Notes under the pieces: generated by a model
The model's input: the letters and a program-made list of their open reading frames with translations, nothing else
Told to the model about the DNA's origin: nothing
Database searches by the model: none
Assembly: GCA_947494695.1 (NCBI GenBank)
Contig: CANLWB010000003.1
Coordinates: 310,001-374,000, forward strand
Direction of reading: 5' to 3'
Source of the DNA: an uncultured Flavobacteriaceae bacterium
Lineage (GTDB): Bacteria; Bacteroidota; Bacteroidia; Flavobacteriales; Flavobacteriaceae
Length of the DNA: 64,000 nt
Position numbers and translations under genes: made by a program
Part shown: piece after piece, positions 43,976 through 54,103 of the stretch
Layout: each line of letters opens with the position of its first letter
Position numbering within the stretch: position 1 is the first letter of the stretch

Positions 43976-45697
43976 TTATCTATATTTATAAACTGTTACC
44001 TTTTGAATACCTAATCCCTCCACGGGCAGAAAAACACCTTGTCCTCTATTGGTTTCATCACCACCTAACGCTCTGCCTTTTTGCCATTTTCCATCTATAT
44101 AAATATATTCATTAACAGGCCCTATTCCTGCCTTTTCCTTTAAATTTTTTGGACGAAAACTAACAACAGCACAGCTTCCCGTTATCATAAATTCATCTTT
44201 TCCTGTCTTTAAAACTAAACCATAGGCATTATCAACTTTAAATTCACCACGCCTTTCATATAGGCTTGCTTTCACGTAATAATTATCCATTTCAAATTCT
44301 ACAGAAGGGGTCGTCCTGTCAATAAGAAACCCTCTAATTTTATTTTTATCTCCTTGATAATCCAGTATTTTAGGAGATAAATACGCTACAGCCCTGTACA
44401 TATCCCTTAAAGGCTGATCTTCTCCCGGTTCTAAACGGTCAATCCCAAAAGGAGCAACTCCTAGTGTATTATAACTGCCAATAGCATACATCATATAGTT
44501 TACATATTCGGGCTTATTCCACCATGTTTCGGGGATAAACAGCGGGTTGTTTTGACTGGTATAACGATCACACCATTCTATAAAGTTAGATCCATAAATA
44601 TCGGGGCTTATAAAATCAATATCCGGAGCAGCAGCCTTCCATACATCCATAACTCTTGGAAGTGGCCCTCCCGTTGGAAATCCTCCAGGATTAGGACGAT
44701 TCGGATATTCTAACCAAGCATTTACAAACATAGGTAAGTTGTATACAGCTTTACCCTGTTTGGTTACATAATTCATATACCTAGCATATTGCCATGACAT
44801 AAATACCAGGTCGGTCCATACGCTAGAACCAAAAACCTCGGTCCAGCTACCCGACGTTTTGTATCCGGTAGAAGCCCATAACGCATCAAGTTCCGACATT
44901 AATTTCCCTTTATTTTTTATGAGGTAACTCATTAGTTTTTGAGGCACTTCATTTTTAAATGCGTTTTCTGCTACCTTCGAACGATCTCTGGAATCTCCCA
45001 ATATACCAACTTCGTTTTCTACCTGAACCATGATTACAGTTCTGTGGGCGCTGTCTATTTCTTTAATATGCTCCATAAGGGCGGTAAAAGCCTTGGCATC
45101 TGCTTTAAGAGCTTCTTCACTAAACGTAGAAAGCACCTCAATACTGCCTTTATCTTTAATTTTAGTTCTGGGAAAACGCTTGTAATCTTGTTTTACCCAT
45201 AGCGGGGCATAACTCGACATGCCATTTTTCCAGGAACCAAACCAAAGAGGAATCAATCTTATATTTTTCTCCCTGGCCCCTTTTATCATGGCGTCAACAA
45301 TCGAAAAGTCAAATTTACCTTCCTCGGGCTCAATCATTTCCCATGACACTGCAGCAAGTACTGTATTTACATTTAAATCGACCATTTGTTGCCAAATAGA
45401 ACCTTTGTATTCCAGGTTCAAACTGCTGTCATTTCCCAAACTCCCGTTTAACATTTTATATTTTTTTCTGGGAATAGGGTGTTCTCCATTAAGCATATTC
45501 GCAACACTTCCACTGGCCGAATTTGATAATTCTCCCCCTAATACCAGAAAAGGTTTATCATCAACAATGAGCTGAACTTTATGACCATCTTTTTTAAGAT
45601 ACGGCATGGACTGTCCCATACTAAACATGGTTATGAAAGAAAAGAAAAAAGAAAAAAGAATTCGAGGTAAAAGGTATTGACTTGTTTGTAAACTCAT
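43976..45697 (-). CDS. Secreted GH35-like glycoside hydrolase (DUF5597-type)
   Basis: A 573-residue protein with a signal peptide (about 1-29, ending SMGQS). A GH35/GH42-like barrel follows: VDDKPFLVLGGELSNSA, VSWEMIEPEEGKFDF, the acid/base block IMVQVENEVG (Glu227) and the nucleophile block LFIPETWW (Glu390). The C-terminal part (about 480-573) resembles the DUF5597 beta domain. The predicted activity is retaining beta-galactosidase or a related exo-enzyme in the periplasm. It sits 255 bp from an MFS sugar transporter and near a decayed AraC regulator, a small sugar-use locus without SusC/D. The natural substrate is not visible. Confidence 0.8.
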   Translation of the reverse strand: MSLQTSQYLLPRILFSFFFSFITMFSMGQSMPYLKKDGHKVQLIVDDKPFLVLGGELSNSASGSVANMLNGEHPIPRKKYKMLNGSLGNDSSLNLEYKGSIWQQMVDLNVNTVLAAVSWEMIEPEEGKFDFSIVDAMIKGAREKNIRLIPLWFGSWKNGMSSYAPLWVKQDYKRFPRTKIKDKGSIEVLSTFSEEALKADAKAFTALMEHIKEIDSAHRTVIMVQVENEVGILGDSRDRSKVAENAFKNEVPQKLMSYLIKNKGKLMSELDALWASTGYKTSGSWTEVFGSSVWTDLVFMSWQYARYMNYVTKQGKAVYNLPMFVNAWLEYPNRPNPGGFPTGGPLPRVMDVWKAAAPDIDFISPDIYGSNFIEWCDRYTSQNNPLFIPETWWNKPEYVNYMMYAIGSYNTLGVAPFGIDRLEPGEDQPLRDMYRAVAYLSPKILDYQGDKNKIRGFLIDRTTPSVEFEMDNYYVKASLYERRGEFKVDNAYGLVLKTGKDEFMITGSCAVVSFRPKNLKEKAGIGPVNEYIYIDGKWQKGRALGGDETNRGQGVFLPVEGLGIQKVTVYKYR

Positions 45698-45952
45698 TAT
45701 AAATACATTTTTAACTTTGGCTCTGTTAAAATAATGAATTCTTTAAATTGTTTAGTAGAAAAACTGGTATTTAGCCTAAATATTCTCTGTAGCATAGATT
45801 TCATGTGATATTACTTTCAAAATCGTCTCAATCACCTAGTTTTTGAAGCAAAAAACCACACGTAAAACCCTCTATAAAAACAATATAAACATCATAAAAA
45901 TGCCTAAACAACCTGTTACTTTGTTATAAAGATCACCAGTCATATATAGAAC

Positions 45953-47125
45953 TCAAGAAAAGCCATGATGCTTTTTCAATCGATAATAGACAAGCACGAG
46001 AGAAAGGATTATTGTAAAAGCTAAAAAAATAAAACTCCACACCAAATTGGTCCAATTAGATATCACCCCTAATAATACTGGTCCCAGAAGGAATCCTGCA
46101 AATCCAATTCCCGACACAATGGAAATCCCCAAAGAAGTCGGGACATCCTTAATTTTCCCTGCCAATCTGTATAATTCCGGAATAACCACAGAAAGCCCTA
46201 ATCCTAATATACCAAACCCTATAACAGACAAATAGAAGTTCGCACTTACTACGAAAACATATCCTATAAAAGCAATGACAGAACCTCCTTTAATACTATT
46301 AATAGAACCCGCTTTTTTACTAATGGCATCCCCAAAAAACCGTCCCAAAGTCATACAAAAGGAAAAAGCAACAAATCCTAACCCAGCTTGATTTTCCTGA
46401 ACCTGAACAATATCAAAAAGAAATAAATTGCTCCAATGTTCTACAGATCCCTCGTTTAGCATGATAATAAAGGCTACTATCGCTAAACCTAAAAGTGGAC
46501 GAAGATTTTTAAATCCCTTACTTTGGGGCTTCTTAGAAGGTTTCTTCTCTTCTATTTCATCATAATATCTGGAAAAATACCAATTGGAAACTATTATAAA
46601 AATAGAAACAGACATCATATGCCAGACCGGGTTCGAAAAGAGTGACATTAAAAGACTACCTACACCGGCACCCGCAAATCCTCCTAAACTAAAAAACCCA
46701 TGTGTAGCAGACATCACATGCTTTTTATTTCTATTTTCAAGAGTAGAAACCAGAGCATTCATAGAAACATCTGTAAATCCTGATAATACCCCGATTAAAA
46801 GAAGGCTACCACAAAGACTTAAATAATTAGGAACTACCAGAGGCAAGTTAAAAGCTAAAGCATATAACAACACACCATACTTCGTGGAACGCCCTACCCC
46901 TATTTTTTGATTGAGATAGGGAATGAAAGGAATGGAAATTAATAAGCCCAAAGCTAGACAAAATAAGGCGATTCCTATGTGTCCGTCATTAAGTCCAAAT
47001 TTCGTTTTTATATGTGGAAGATAAAGTACCCACGTTCCGGTCATGACATTTAATGAGGCAAATACCCAAGCTGGTGAAAAGTATTTTTTATCAGATAATA
47101 TAAGTCTTAGAGATTCTAGTTTCAA
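45953..47125 (-). CDS. MFS transporter, probably sugar uptake
   Basis: A 390-residue protein with 12 hydrophobic segments. The loop 2-3 region LISIPFIPYLNQKIGVGRST and the later GRFFGDAISKKAGS have the RxGxR-type charges of the major facilitator family. It is similar in form to YbjJ/FucP-like members. Placement after the GH35-like gene suggests uptake of the released sugar, an inference from position. Upstream is a partly palindromic region facing the AraC remnant. Confidence 0.8.
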   Translation of the reverse strand: MKLESLRLILSDKKYFSPAWVFASLNVMTGTWVLYLPHIKTKFGLNDGHIGIALFCLALGLLISIPFIPYLNQKIGVGRSTKYGVLLYALAFNLPLVVPNYLSLCGSLLLIGVLSGFTDVSMNALVSTLENRNKKHVMSATHGFFSLGGFAGAGVGSLLMSLFSNPVWHMMSVSIFIIVSNWYFSRYYDEIEEKKPSKKPQSKGFKNLRPLLGLAIVAFIIMLNEGSVEHWSNLFLFDIVQVQENQAGLGFVAFSFCMTLGRFFGDAISKKAGSINSIKGGSVIAFIGYVFVVSANFYLSVIGFGILGLGLSVVIPELYRLAGKIKDVPTSLGISIVSGIGFAGFLLGPVLLGVISNWTNLVWSFIFLAFTIILSLVLVYYRLKKHHGFS

Positions 47126-47172
47126 TGTAACACGTATTAATATTACTACAAAGGAACTATCTATTTGAAGTT

Positions 47173-47251
47173 AAAGTTAGCAGGATTTAGTCCTATTCTG
47201 GTACAATTTATTCCAATTGAAAACATTTGGACAAAATTTAGGCTAACTTTG
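47173..47251. promoter_or_regulatory. Inverted-repeat operator-like pair between MFS and AraC remnant
   Basis: AAAGTTAGC (47173-47181) and GCTAACTTT (47243-47251) are perfectly complementary across 61 bp; a small palindrome AGGA-TTTAG-TCCT lies between. Placement upstream of both the MFS gene and the AraC remnant suits a shared operator. Confidence 0.35.
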
Positions 47252-47257
47252 AGTTCA

Positions 47258-47507
47258 TGAAAGCACAATATCATTTTGTAAAATTTTCAAGAAATTAACA
47301 AACAAATCGTTTATTAGCTATCTAAATGAGTACAGAATACATAGAGCTGTTAGTTGTATTGAATATTCTGATGACACCATTTCGGAAATTGCTTTTAAAT
47401 GTGGATTTGAAAATCTCTCCTATTTTTCAAAAGTATGTCTTCTCGTAGTAGGTATCAGACCTATGGATTACAAAAAGAAATTTATACAAAATATACGTAC
47501 TTACTAA
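47258..47507 (+). pseudogene. Decayed AraC-family regulator
   Basis: An ATG at 47258 opens a short frame (MKAQYHFVKFSRN) that stops after 13 codons. In another frame 47289-47507 encodes KKLTNKSFISYLNEYRIHRA, then DDTISEIAFKCGFENLSYFS and IRPMDYKKKF. This is the double helix-turn-helix C-terminus of AraC regulators, including the SEIAFxxGFxNxSYFS signature. The sensor domain and most of the first HTH are missing, so it cannot be functional. It lies beside the MFS/GH35-like pair, which it probably once controlled. Confidence 0.75.
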
Positions 47508-47541
47508 TACCACTGTTAAAAGGAATCAAATCTCAACGCAT

Positions 47542-49002
47542 TCATTTAACCGGAATATGTTTCAAAATCTCTAAAACAAAGTTCCAATATTTTTTAGCTG
47601 AAGATATTTGCGCGCGTTCATCCGGTGAGTGTGCCCCCTTAATATTGGGGCCAAAACTAATCATATCCATGTCGGGATAATTTGTTCCTAAAATGCCACA
47701 TTCCAGCCCTGCATGACACGCAGCAACATGAGGTTTCTCGCCATTTAGTTCTTCGTAAAGCTTTTCCATCACTTTTAAAATAGGCGAATCCATATTGGGG
47801 GTCCATCCAGGATAATCACCTGAAAATTCAACCTCACATCCCGTAAGCTCAAAAGTAGCACGTAGTGTATTAGCCAAATCCATTTTAGCGCTCTCTACAG
47901 ATGAACGTGTTAAACAGGCTATTTTAATCTGACCACCCTTAATAACAACACGGGCTATATTATTAGACGTTTCAACCAATTCCGGCATATCCGCACTCAT
48001 GCGGTATACCCCATTTAATGCAGCATATAATGCCCGGGTTACACCTTCCTGTACGCCAAGATTCATAATGTGTTTTGGTGTATCTATTTTAGAAACACCA
48101 ATTTCTAAATTGGGTTCCATAGTTTTTAGCTCTTTCTTAATGGTATTAGAAAGCAATGCTATTTCTAATAAAAAGACATCTTCATGAACGGCATCAATGG
48201 CAACAATAGCTGTACTTTCTCTCGGAATAGCATTACGTAATCCGCCACCATCTATTTCCGAGATTCTTAAGCCAAAGTTTTCAAAACCATCAAACATTAA
48301 ACGGTTCATAATCTTATTAGCATTACCTAAACCTTCATGAATCTGCATTCCTGAATGTCCACCTTGCAACCCCTTTACAAAAATTTGATATCCAATTTTA
48401 GACTCTGGCGTATCTTCCTCATCGTATTCCCTTCTAGCCGTTACATCGATACCGCCAGCGCAGCCTACTCCAATCTCATCATCTTCTTCGGTATCTAAAT
48501 TTAAAAGAATGCCTCCAGAAAGCAGCCCGCCTTTTAACCCCATGGCTCCTGTCATCCCCGTTTCTTCATCTATAGTAAACAAGGCTTCAATAGCTGGGTG
48601 CGGAATCTCGGTACTTTCTAAAATGGCCATAATCGTAGCAACTCCCAACCCATTATCTGCTCCTAATGTGGTACCATTCGCGCGAACCCAATCGCCATCA
48701 ACAATCATCTCAATACCTTGAGTATCGAAATCAAAATCGGTTCCACCATTCTTTTGATGTACCATGTCTAAATGGGACTGCATAACTATGGTTGTTCTGT
48801 TTTCCATACCAACAGTCGCAGGCTTTTTTATAATCACATTCCCTACTTCATCTTCGAACGTTTCTAAACCTAAATTTTCACCAAACGCTTTCATGAATGT
48901 AATAACACGTTCCTCCTTTTTAGACCCTCGGGGTACGGCATTTAAGTCTGCAAATTTATTCCAAAGTTGTTGTGGTTGAAGTTGTCTAATATTGTCGCTC
49001 AT
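47542..49002 (-). CDS. pepD: Aminoacyl-histidine dipeptidase PepD
   Basis: A 486-residue M20-family enzyme hydrolysing Xaa-His dipeptides such as carnosine. The two-zinc motifs are VMQSHLDMVHQ (first His and Asp), GTTLGADNGLG (bridging Asp), TIDEETGMTGA (catalytic Glu) and AACHAGLECG, with a final FGPNIKGAHSPDE. I use ATG 49002: a TACCTTTG promoter element lies just upstream (49026-49033), and the extra residues of the longer frame match nothing. Confidence 0.92.
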   Translation of the reverse strand: MSDNIRQLQPQQLWNKFADLNAVPRGSKKEERVITFMKAFGENLGLETFEDEVGNVIIKKPATVGMENRTTIVMQSHLDMVHQKNGGTDFDFDTQGIEMIVDGDWVRANGTTLGADNGLGVATIMAILESTEIPHPAIEALFTIDEETGMTGAMGLKGGLLSGGILLNLDTEEDDEIGVGCAGGIDVTARREYDEEDTPESKIGYQIFVKGLQGGHSGMQIHEGLGNANKIMNRLMFDGFENFGLRISEIDGGGLRNAIPRESTAIVAIDAVHEDVFLLEIALLSNTIKKELKTMEPNLEIGVSKIDTPKHIMNLGVQEGVTRALYAALNGVYRMSADMPELVETSNNIARVVIKGGQIKIACLTRSSVESAKMDLANTLRATFELTGCEVEFSGDYPGWTPNMDSPILKVMEKLYEELNGEKPHVAACHAGLECGILGTNYPDMDMISFGPNIKGAHSPDERAQISSAKKYWNFVLEILKHIPVK

Positions 49003-49025
49003 AGTGTTGTAAGATAATAATTTTG

Positions 49026-49033
49026 CAAAGGTA
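49026..49033 (-). promoter_or_regulatory. Promoter -7 element of pepD
   Basis: TACCTTTG on the minus strand, full match to TAnnTTTG, 23 bp upstream of the chosen ATG. Confidence 0.6.
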
Positions 49034-49133
49034 GGAAAAACGAAAGTACCATAACTAAATCTAGTTACCGAAAGCACATGTTTTTATAAACAAACTTCTA
49101 ATATTGGCCATTAATTTTTATTACTTTTGATAT

Positions 49134-50201
49134 ATGCTGAAGAAAAAAAAGAACGTACTGGCATTATCACTTATTCCCCAGTATCTACTCGTTAAATGGC
49201 TATCTCATTATCCCGAATTTATCGAACGCTTTTACAGTCATGGTTTTTATGTGTTTGTATCGAAATTATCAAGATATGCACTGGGTTGGCTACCTATTTC
49301 TTTTGGAGATTTGGTGTACACTATTTCTATTATTTATGTATGCCGTTGGGTATATAAAAACTGGAAACACTTTAGAAAAAATATCAAACAACGAATTTTA
49401 GATGTACTCTCTGTATTAGCCATCGTATACCTTGGTTTTCATTTACTTTGGGGCCTTAACTACTACCGATTACCACTACATAAAAATTTAAACCTTGCAA
49501 GTGATTACACAACGAGTCAATTAGCTTTAGTCACCGAAAAATTTATTTATAAATCGAATGCACTGCATTTAGAAATTACTCAAAACGATACTTTAAAAGT
49601 TGATCTACCTTATAGCAAAAGTGACGTTCTTAAAATGACGCCCTCTGGGTACCAAAATTTAAAGCAAGTATTTCCTCATCTGGAATATCACCCGAAAAGT
49701 GTAAAAAAATCGCTGTACAGCTACCCGTTAACCTATATGGGATTTAGTGGGTATTTAAATCCGTTCACCAACGAGTCTCAGGTTAATAGCTTAATTCCGG
49801 TTTATAAATTCCCAACAACGACAGCGCATGAAATGGCCCATCAACTGGGTTATGCTGCAGAAAACGAAGCCAATTTCATAGGATGTATGGCTGCCATCAA
49901 TCATAGCGATGTTCATTTTAGATATACGGGCTATACCTTTGGATTACGCTTTTGCCTAAATGAAATATACCGACGTGATCCCTGTTTATATGAAGACCTC
50001 GTCGCAGATGTGAATTTAGGAATCTTAAAAAACTACATCGAAGTACGCGAATTTTGGGAAGCCCATGAAAACCCTACCGAACCGCTATTTAAGCTATTTT
50101 ACAGCAATTTTTTAAAGGCCAACAACCAAAATAAAGGCCTAGAAAGTTATAGTTATGTCGTAGCTTTATTAGTTAACTATTTTGAAAATAAAAACCTTTA
50201 G
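49134..50201 (+). CDS. DUF3810 membrane metalloprotease-like protein
   Basis: A 355-residue protein with two or three N-terminal membrane segments and a soluble part containing TTTAHEMAHQLGYAAENEANF. HEMAH with a downstream Glu is a zincin-type site. DUF3810 is broadly conserved in Bacteroidetes and lacks a defined role; envelope proteolysis is likely. Its stop overlaps, tail to tail, the stop of the next gene by four bases. Confidence 0.85.
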   Translation: MLKKKKNVLALSLIPQYLLVKWLSHYPEFIERFYSHGFYVFVSKLSRYALGWLPISFGDLVYTISIIYVCRWVYKNWKHFRKNIKQRILDVLSVLAIVYLGFHLLWGLNYYRLPLHKNLNLASDYTTSQLALVTEKFIYKSNALHLEITQNDTLKVDLPYSKSDVLKMTPSGYQNLKQVFPHLEYHPKSVKKSLYSYPLTYMGFSGYLNPFTNESQVNSLIPVYKFPTTTAHEMAHQLGYAAENEANFIGCMAAINHSDVHFRYTGYTFGLRFCLNEIYRRDPCLYEDLVADVNLGILKNYIEVREFWEAHENPTEPLFKLFYSNFLKANNQNKGLESYSYVVALLVNYFENKNL

Positions 50202-51007
50202 TTTTTCCCTATAATGTTTGCTCCTTCAGGAACTTCAAAGCGCTTCACTTCGGGTTTTACTTTAGAAAGTTTAAGGTTTGCAAACGTTAAACCGTTTTCT
50301 ATTTTTGTCGTAGGTTGGTTATTCTCTTTGTTATACCAAGTTATATGTTTTGGTAACAATATACCTTGTACGGTCTCCCATTCACCATATTGAATATATG
50401 TAAACGTATCACTTTTTTCTTTAGAAAAATAAGTCATGGTATAGCTTAACCAGGCCATTTTGTTGGTTTCAGAATCATAGTACAATATATATTCATCTTC
50501 GGAAGACTCCCCTACACCATCTTCATAAGAGATTTTAATTCCCGGATATGATTTTCCCTCAAAGACCAGCGGTTCCACATCCGAATAGATAATCCCATCA
50601 TCCGCTAATACAAAAGGCATCGCACAGAAATAAAACATCAAATTATAGTAGAACTTTACATTCGCCCCTTTATATGCCGCTGTATCTTTAGAATGTAGCC
50701 AAACATCTTCGCCATTATAACCAATAGCATGTTTAGGCATTTCAATTAAAGACCATCTATTTTTTAAACTTGTCGTTGTTACCTCATTTCCATTTGGTTT
50801 TTGTATGGTAAATTCAAAAGATTGCATGCTATTCCATGCATCCAAACCACCATGAGCGTCAAATACATTAGATATATTTTCCGGATAAATGCTCGTTGTC
50901 GCATCTAGAGTTTCTGTAGAATAATCAATCGATTTCTCTGTTTCTTTGGTATTATTTTTACACGATGTAACTAATACCAGAATTACTAAAAACAATATAT
51001 TTTTCAT
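50198..51007 (-). CDS. DUF6503-type lipoprotein
   Basis: A 269-residue protein with lipobox LVTSC (Cys16). The mature part is beta-rich, with NVFDAHGGLDAWNSMQSFEF near the start and repeated antiparallel strands (YNGEDVWLHSKD, ILYYDSETNKMAWLSYTM, ILLPKHITWY), a lolA-like fold typical of DUF6503 proteins. It is predicted to be at the outer membrane. The function is unknown. It is divergent from the SpoU methyltransferase gene. Confidence 0.75.
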   Translation of the reverse strand: MKNILFLVILVLVTSCKNNTKETEKSIDYSTETLDATTSIYPENISNVFDAHGGLDAWNSMQSFEFTIQKPNGNEVTTTSLKNRWSLIEMPKHAIGYNGEDVWLHSKDTAAYKGANVKFYYNLMFYFCAMPFVLADDGIIYSDVEPLVFEGKSYPGIKISYEDGVGESSEDEYILYYDSETNKMAWLSYTMTYFSKEKSDTFTYIQYGEWETVQGILLPKHITWYNKENNQPTTKIENGLTFANLKLSKVKPEVKRFEVPEGANIIGKN

Positions 51008-51105
51008 TTCTAAGTTTAGGTTAGTATCATTTTTGTCGGAAGCGAAGACCTTATATTACGAAAAATGAAAAGTAATAATAGTAATCGCTAAACCATAATT
51101 TATGA

Positions 51106-51113
51106 TAAATTTG
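51106..51113 (+). promoter_or_regulatory. Promoter -7 element of the SpoU gene at 51137
   Basis: TAAATTTG, full match to TAnnTTTG, 23 bp upstream of the TTG start; it supports that start. Confidence 0.5.
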
Positions 51114-51136
51114 CACAAACAAAACTAATCAATACA

Positions 51137-51937
51137 TTGCCTATAAAACTAATAACCAGCACCCAAAACCCGTTTATTCGACAACTCACACAATTAATCG
51201 ATAAATCTCGCGAACGAAGAAAAAATGGAACGTTTCTAATCGAAGGCGCGCGTGAAATCTCATTAGCTCTTAAGGGACATTATACTATTGAAACGGTTTT
51301 ATTTTATCCGGAAATAGTCTCTTTAGAGCAGGTTAATAGTTTAATAGATCAAACTACTAATACCATTGAGATTTCTAAAGAAGTGCATCAAAAATTGGCA
51401 TATAGGGAAACCACCGAAGGTATTCTCGCTGTTGCTAAAGCTAAAGACCATAGCATTAATAATTTAAGTTTTAATACCAATGCACCTTTAATCCTAGTCG
51501 CCGAAGCTCCTGAAAAGCCAGGCAATATTGGTGCCATTCTAAGAACAGCAGATGCTGCCAATGTAGATGCTGTTATTATTGCAAATCCCAAAACAGACCT
51601 CTATAATCCAAATATTATTCGATCCAGTGTCGGCTGCGTATTTACGAAACAAATGGCTACGGGAAGTACTTCTGAAATTATTGACTTCTTAAAAGAAAAG
51701 AACATTAACATTTACTGTGCCGCATTACAGGCTTCTAAAAACTATCATACACAAGACTTTACCGAACCTTCTGCCATTGTAGTGGGAACTGAAGCTACAG
51801 GCCTAAGCGATGAGTGGCTTAAAAACTCAAAACAAAACATTATTATTCCCATGCAAGGCGAAATAGATTCTATGAATGTATCTGTTGCCGCTGGAATTCT
51901 TATTTTTGAAGCTAAGAGACAGCGAAATTTCCTTTAA
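51137..51937 (+). CDS. SpoU (TrmH) family RNA 2'-O-methyltransferase
   Basis: A 266-residue enzyme. An N-terminal L30e-like substrate-binding part (RERRKNGTFLIEGAREISLA) is followed by the knotted SPOUT domain with the three motifs: EKPGNIGAILRTADAA, VVGTEATGLSDEW and IPMQGEIDSMNVSVAAGIL. It methylates ribose of rRNA or tRNA; the target is unknown. Start codon is TTG at 51137, since no upstream ATG fits. Confidence 0.9.
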   Translation: MPIKLITSTQNPFIRQLTQLIDKSRERRKNGTFLIEGAREISLALKGHYTIETVLFYPEIVSLEQVNSLIDQTTNTIEISKEVHQKLAYRETTEGILAVAKAKDHSINNLSFNTNAPLILVAEAPEKPGNIGAILRTADAANVDAVIIANPKTDLYNPNIIRSSVGCVFTKQMATGSTSEIIDFLKEKNINIYCAALQASKNYHTQDFTEPSAIVVGTEATGLSDEWLKNSKQNIIIPMQGEIDSMNVSVAAGILIFEAKRQRNFL

Positions 51938-52024
51938 AAATTTCGCAATTACCAAATACAAATCTCTAAATCCAATGAACGACATTTGGGCCTGAGACCT
52001 AAAATACTAGAATTAAACTAATAT

Positions 52025-53257
52025 ATGACATCAACCGCTTTATTTTATATCATTATCGCTATATTGATTATCAACTTCTTGATTGATAAAATTATTAATG
52101 CCTTAAATGCCAAACATTTTAACGATGTGCTTCCCGAAGACATAAAGGATGTTTACGACGATGACGACTATAAAAAATCACAAAAGTATAAGGCTACCAA
52201 TTATAAATTTGGAATTATAACGTCATTGTTTTCCTTTTTTTTAACCCTGGGATTTTTATTTTTTGATGGTTTTGAGTTTGTCGATAACATCGCAAGGAGC
52301 TATAGCGACCACCCTATTATTGTTGCTTTAATTTTCTTTGGAATTATTATGATTGGTAGTGATATTATCACCACACCATTTTCTTATTACGGTACTTTTG
52401 TCATTGAAGAAAAGTTTGGTTTTAATAAAACAACTGTTAAAACATTTATTCTTGATAAAATTAAGGGGTGGTTCATGATGGCTATTCTTGGAGGAGGAAT
52501 ACTAGCACTTATTATCTGGTTTTACCAGGTCACCGAAAACCATTTCTGGCTTTATGCCTGGGGCTTGATTGCTACATTTACCTTGTTTATGAATATGTTT
52601 TACTCTAAACTTATTGTTCCTTTATTTAATAAACAGACGCCTTTGGAAGCTGGGAGTTTAAGAGATAAAATATCTGAATACGCTCAAAACGTTGGTTTTA
52701 AACTAGATAAAATATTTGTAATCGATGGCTCCAAACGAAGCACAAAGGCCAATGCTTATTTTTCAGGGTTTGGCAGTGAGAAACGTGTCACACTTTATGA
52801 TACCTTAATTAAGGATCTCGACGATGAAGAAATTGTTGCCGTATTAGCACATGAGGTCGGTCATTATAAAAGAAAACACATTATATTCAACCTGTTTGCC
52901 TCCATTTTACTCACAGGATTAACACTCTACGTTTTATCTCTTTTCGTTTCAAACCCTTTATTATCAAACGCTTTAGGAGTAGAATCAGCTAGTTTTCATA
53001 TTGGTCTCATTGCCTTTGGGTTGTTATATGCTCCAATTTCTGAGATTACTGGATTAATTATGAATGTATTTTCCAGAAAATTTGAGTACCAAGCCGACGA
53101 TTATGCCAAAAACACTTATAAAGCAGAGCCACTAATTACATCATTAAAAAAACTGTCTAAAAATAGTTTGAGTAATTTAACACCTCACCCGGCTTTTGTT
53201 TTTATGCATTATTCGCATCCAACGTTGTTAGAACGGATTAAGAATTTGAGATCCTAA
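52025..53257 (+). CDS. M48 family membrane metalloprotease (Ste24-like)
   Basis: A 410-residue protein with about seven membrane segments. The zinc site is VAVLAHEVGHYKRKH, with the second Glu in KFEYQADDYAKN. The start (DVLPEDIKDVYDDDDYKKSQ-like region near 40-58) matches the CAAX-protease / Ste24 type of M48. It removes C-terminal peptides or clears misfolded membrane proteins. It stands alone after the SpoU gene. Confidence 0.9.
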   Translation: MTSTALFYIIIAILIINFLIDKIINALNAKHFNDVLPEDIKDVYDDDDYKKSQKYKATNYKFGIITSLFSFFLTLGFLFFDGFEFVDNIARSYSDHPIIVALIFFGIIMIGSDIITTPFSYYGTFVIEEKFGFNKTTVKTFILDKIKGWFMMAILGGGILALIIWFYQVTENHFWLYAWGLIATFTLFMNMFYSKLIVPLFNKQTPLEAGSLRDKISEYAQNVGFKLDKIFVIDGSKRSTKANAYFSGFGSEKRVTLYDTLIKDLDDEEIVAVLAHEVGHYKRKHIIFNLFASILLTGLTLYVLSLFVSNPLLSNALGVESASFHIGLIAFGLLYAPISEITGLIMNVFSRKFEYQADDYAKNTYKAEPLITSLKKLSKNSLSNLTPHPAFVFMHYSHPTLLERIKNLRS

Positions 53258-53480
53258 GCGTATTGGTCAAATAAAAACGTGTTGAACTTTACCTGTCGTG
53301 CTTTAGAGTTTAAAATAATGCGTTGAACGTCCATTCAAGTGATCCTGACGCAATGGAATCACTCGAATTGGCAGAATTTCATCAAAATACCCAACAGAGT
53401 TACTAATTTTTTTAAAAAAAGAGGGTAACATTTTCATGACGTCATTGATGTAAGCATATATAACATTAATTAATCACGTC

Positions 53481-53996
53481 ATGAGAACTCAAATTAAAAA
53501 AACCGTAATTATTTTATTAGCTGTACTTTTTGCTAATTGCTCAAAAAATGATAGTCCTAGTGTAAATGAAAGTATTACCTTATTTGAAGTAACCGAAGAG
53601 TGGCATTGCGATTTAGGTGAAACCTGCGAAGACCTTTATCAATTTGAATTTACCGAGGGCACAAGAATCTCCATAAGTGTTGAAGCTGTTACTGGTAAAT
53701 CTGTTGTCTCCTTAGACTTATCTGCTGAATTCGGACAATATGGAGGCCCGAATCTACTTAACGCAGGTAAAATAACGTATCACGGATGTACAGGCCAAAA
53801 TGAAAATGTGTCTCTAACCAATATCTTAATTTCCGAGACCGGTACTTATAATCTTGCTATCGCCAGAGACTGGGGGTTAAGCGCAGGGGTTGATGGCGCT
53901 TATAAACTAACGGTAATATCTGATACAGAATTTACTGAAGGTGAAACACCACTAGATGATATGGTAGCAACAAATTACGAAAGAGAATGTATTTAA
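53481..53996 (+). CDS. Lipoprotein of unknown function
   Basis: A 171-residue protein with lipobox FANCS (Cys20). The mature part has paired Cys in EEWHCDLGETCEDLYQ and a later Cys in THGCTGQN-like context (YHGCTGQNENVSL), followed by beta strands ending LTVISDTEF. No family is recognised. It resembles small domains that detect oxidative or surface conditions, but no claim can be made. It lies alone between an M48 protease and the helicase, with a terminator after it. Confidence 0.55.
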   Translation: MRTQIKKTVIILLAVLFANCSKNDSPSVNESITLFEVTEEWHCDLGETCEDLYQFEFTEGTRISISVEAVTGKSVVSLDLSAEFGQYGGPNLLNAGKITYHGCTGQNENVSLTNILISETGTYNLAIARDWGLSAGVDGAYKLTVISDTEFTEGETPLDDMVATNYERECI

Positions 53997-54103
53997 TGTT
54001 ATGCGAATTTGGCTAACTCAAGCTTAACTTTACGTCATATTCACTTGATAATATTTCTTTTACCACTTAAATAAAGTCAAAAAATTATTGATAACAATGT
54101 ATT

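Noticed and set aside
47435-47680. 81-codon plus-strand frame across the AraC remnant and pepD end
   Set aside because: It uses a different frame from the AraC HTH and runs antisense into pepD; it is a chance frame.
49003-49077. N-terminal extension of pepD
   Set aside because: A TACCTTTG promoter element lies inside it and the normal PepD start follows at 49002.
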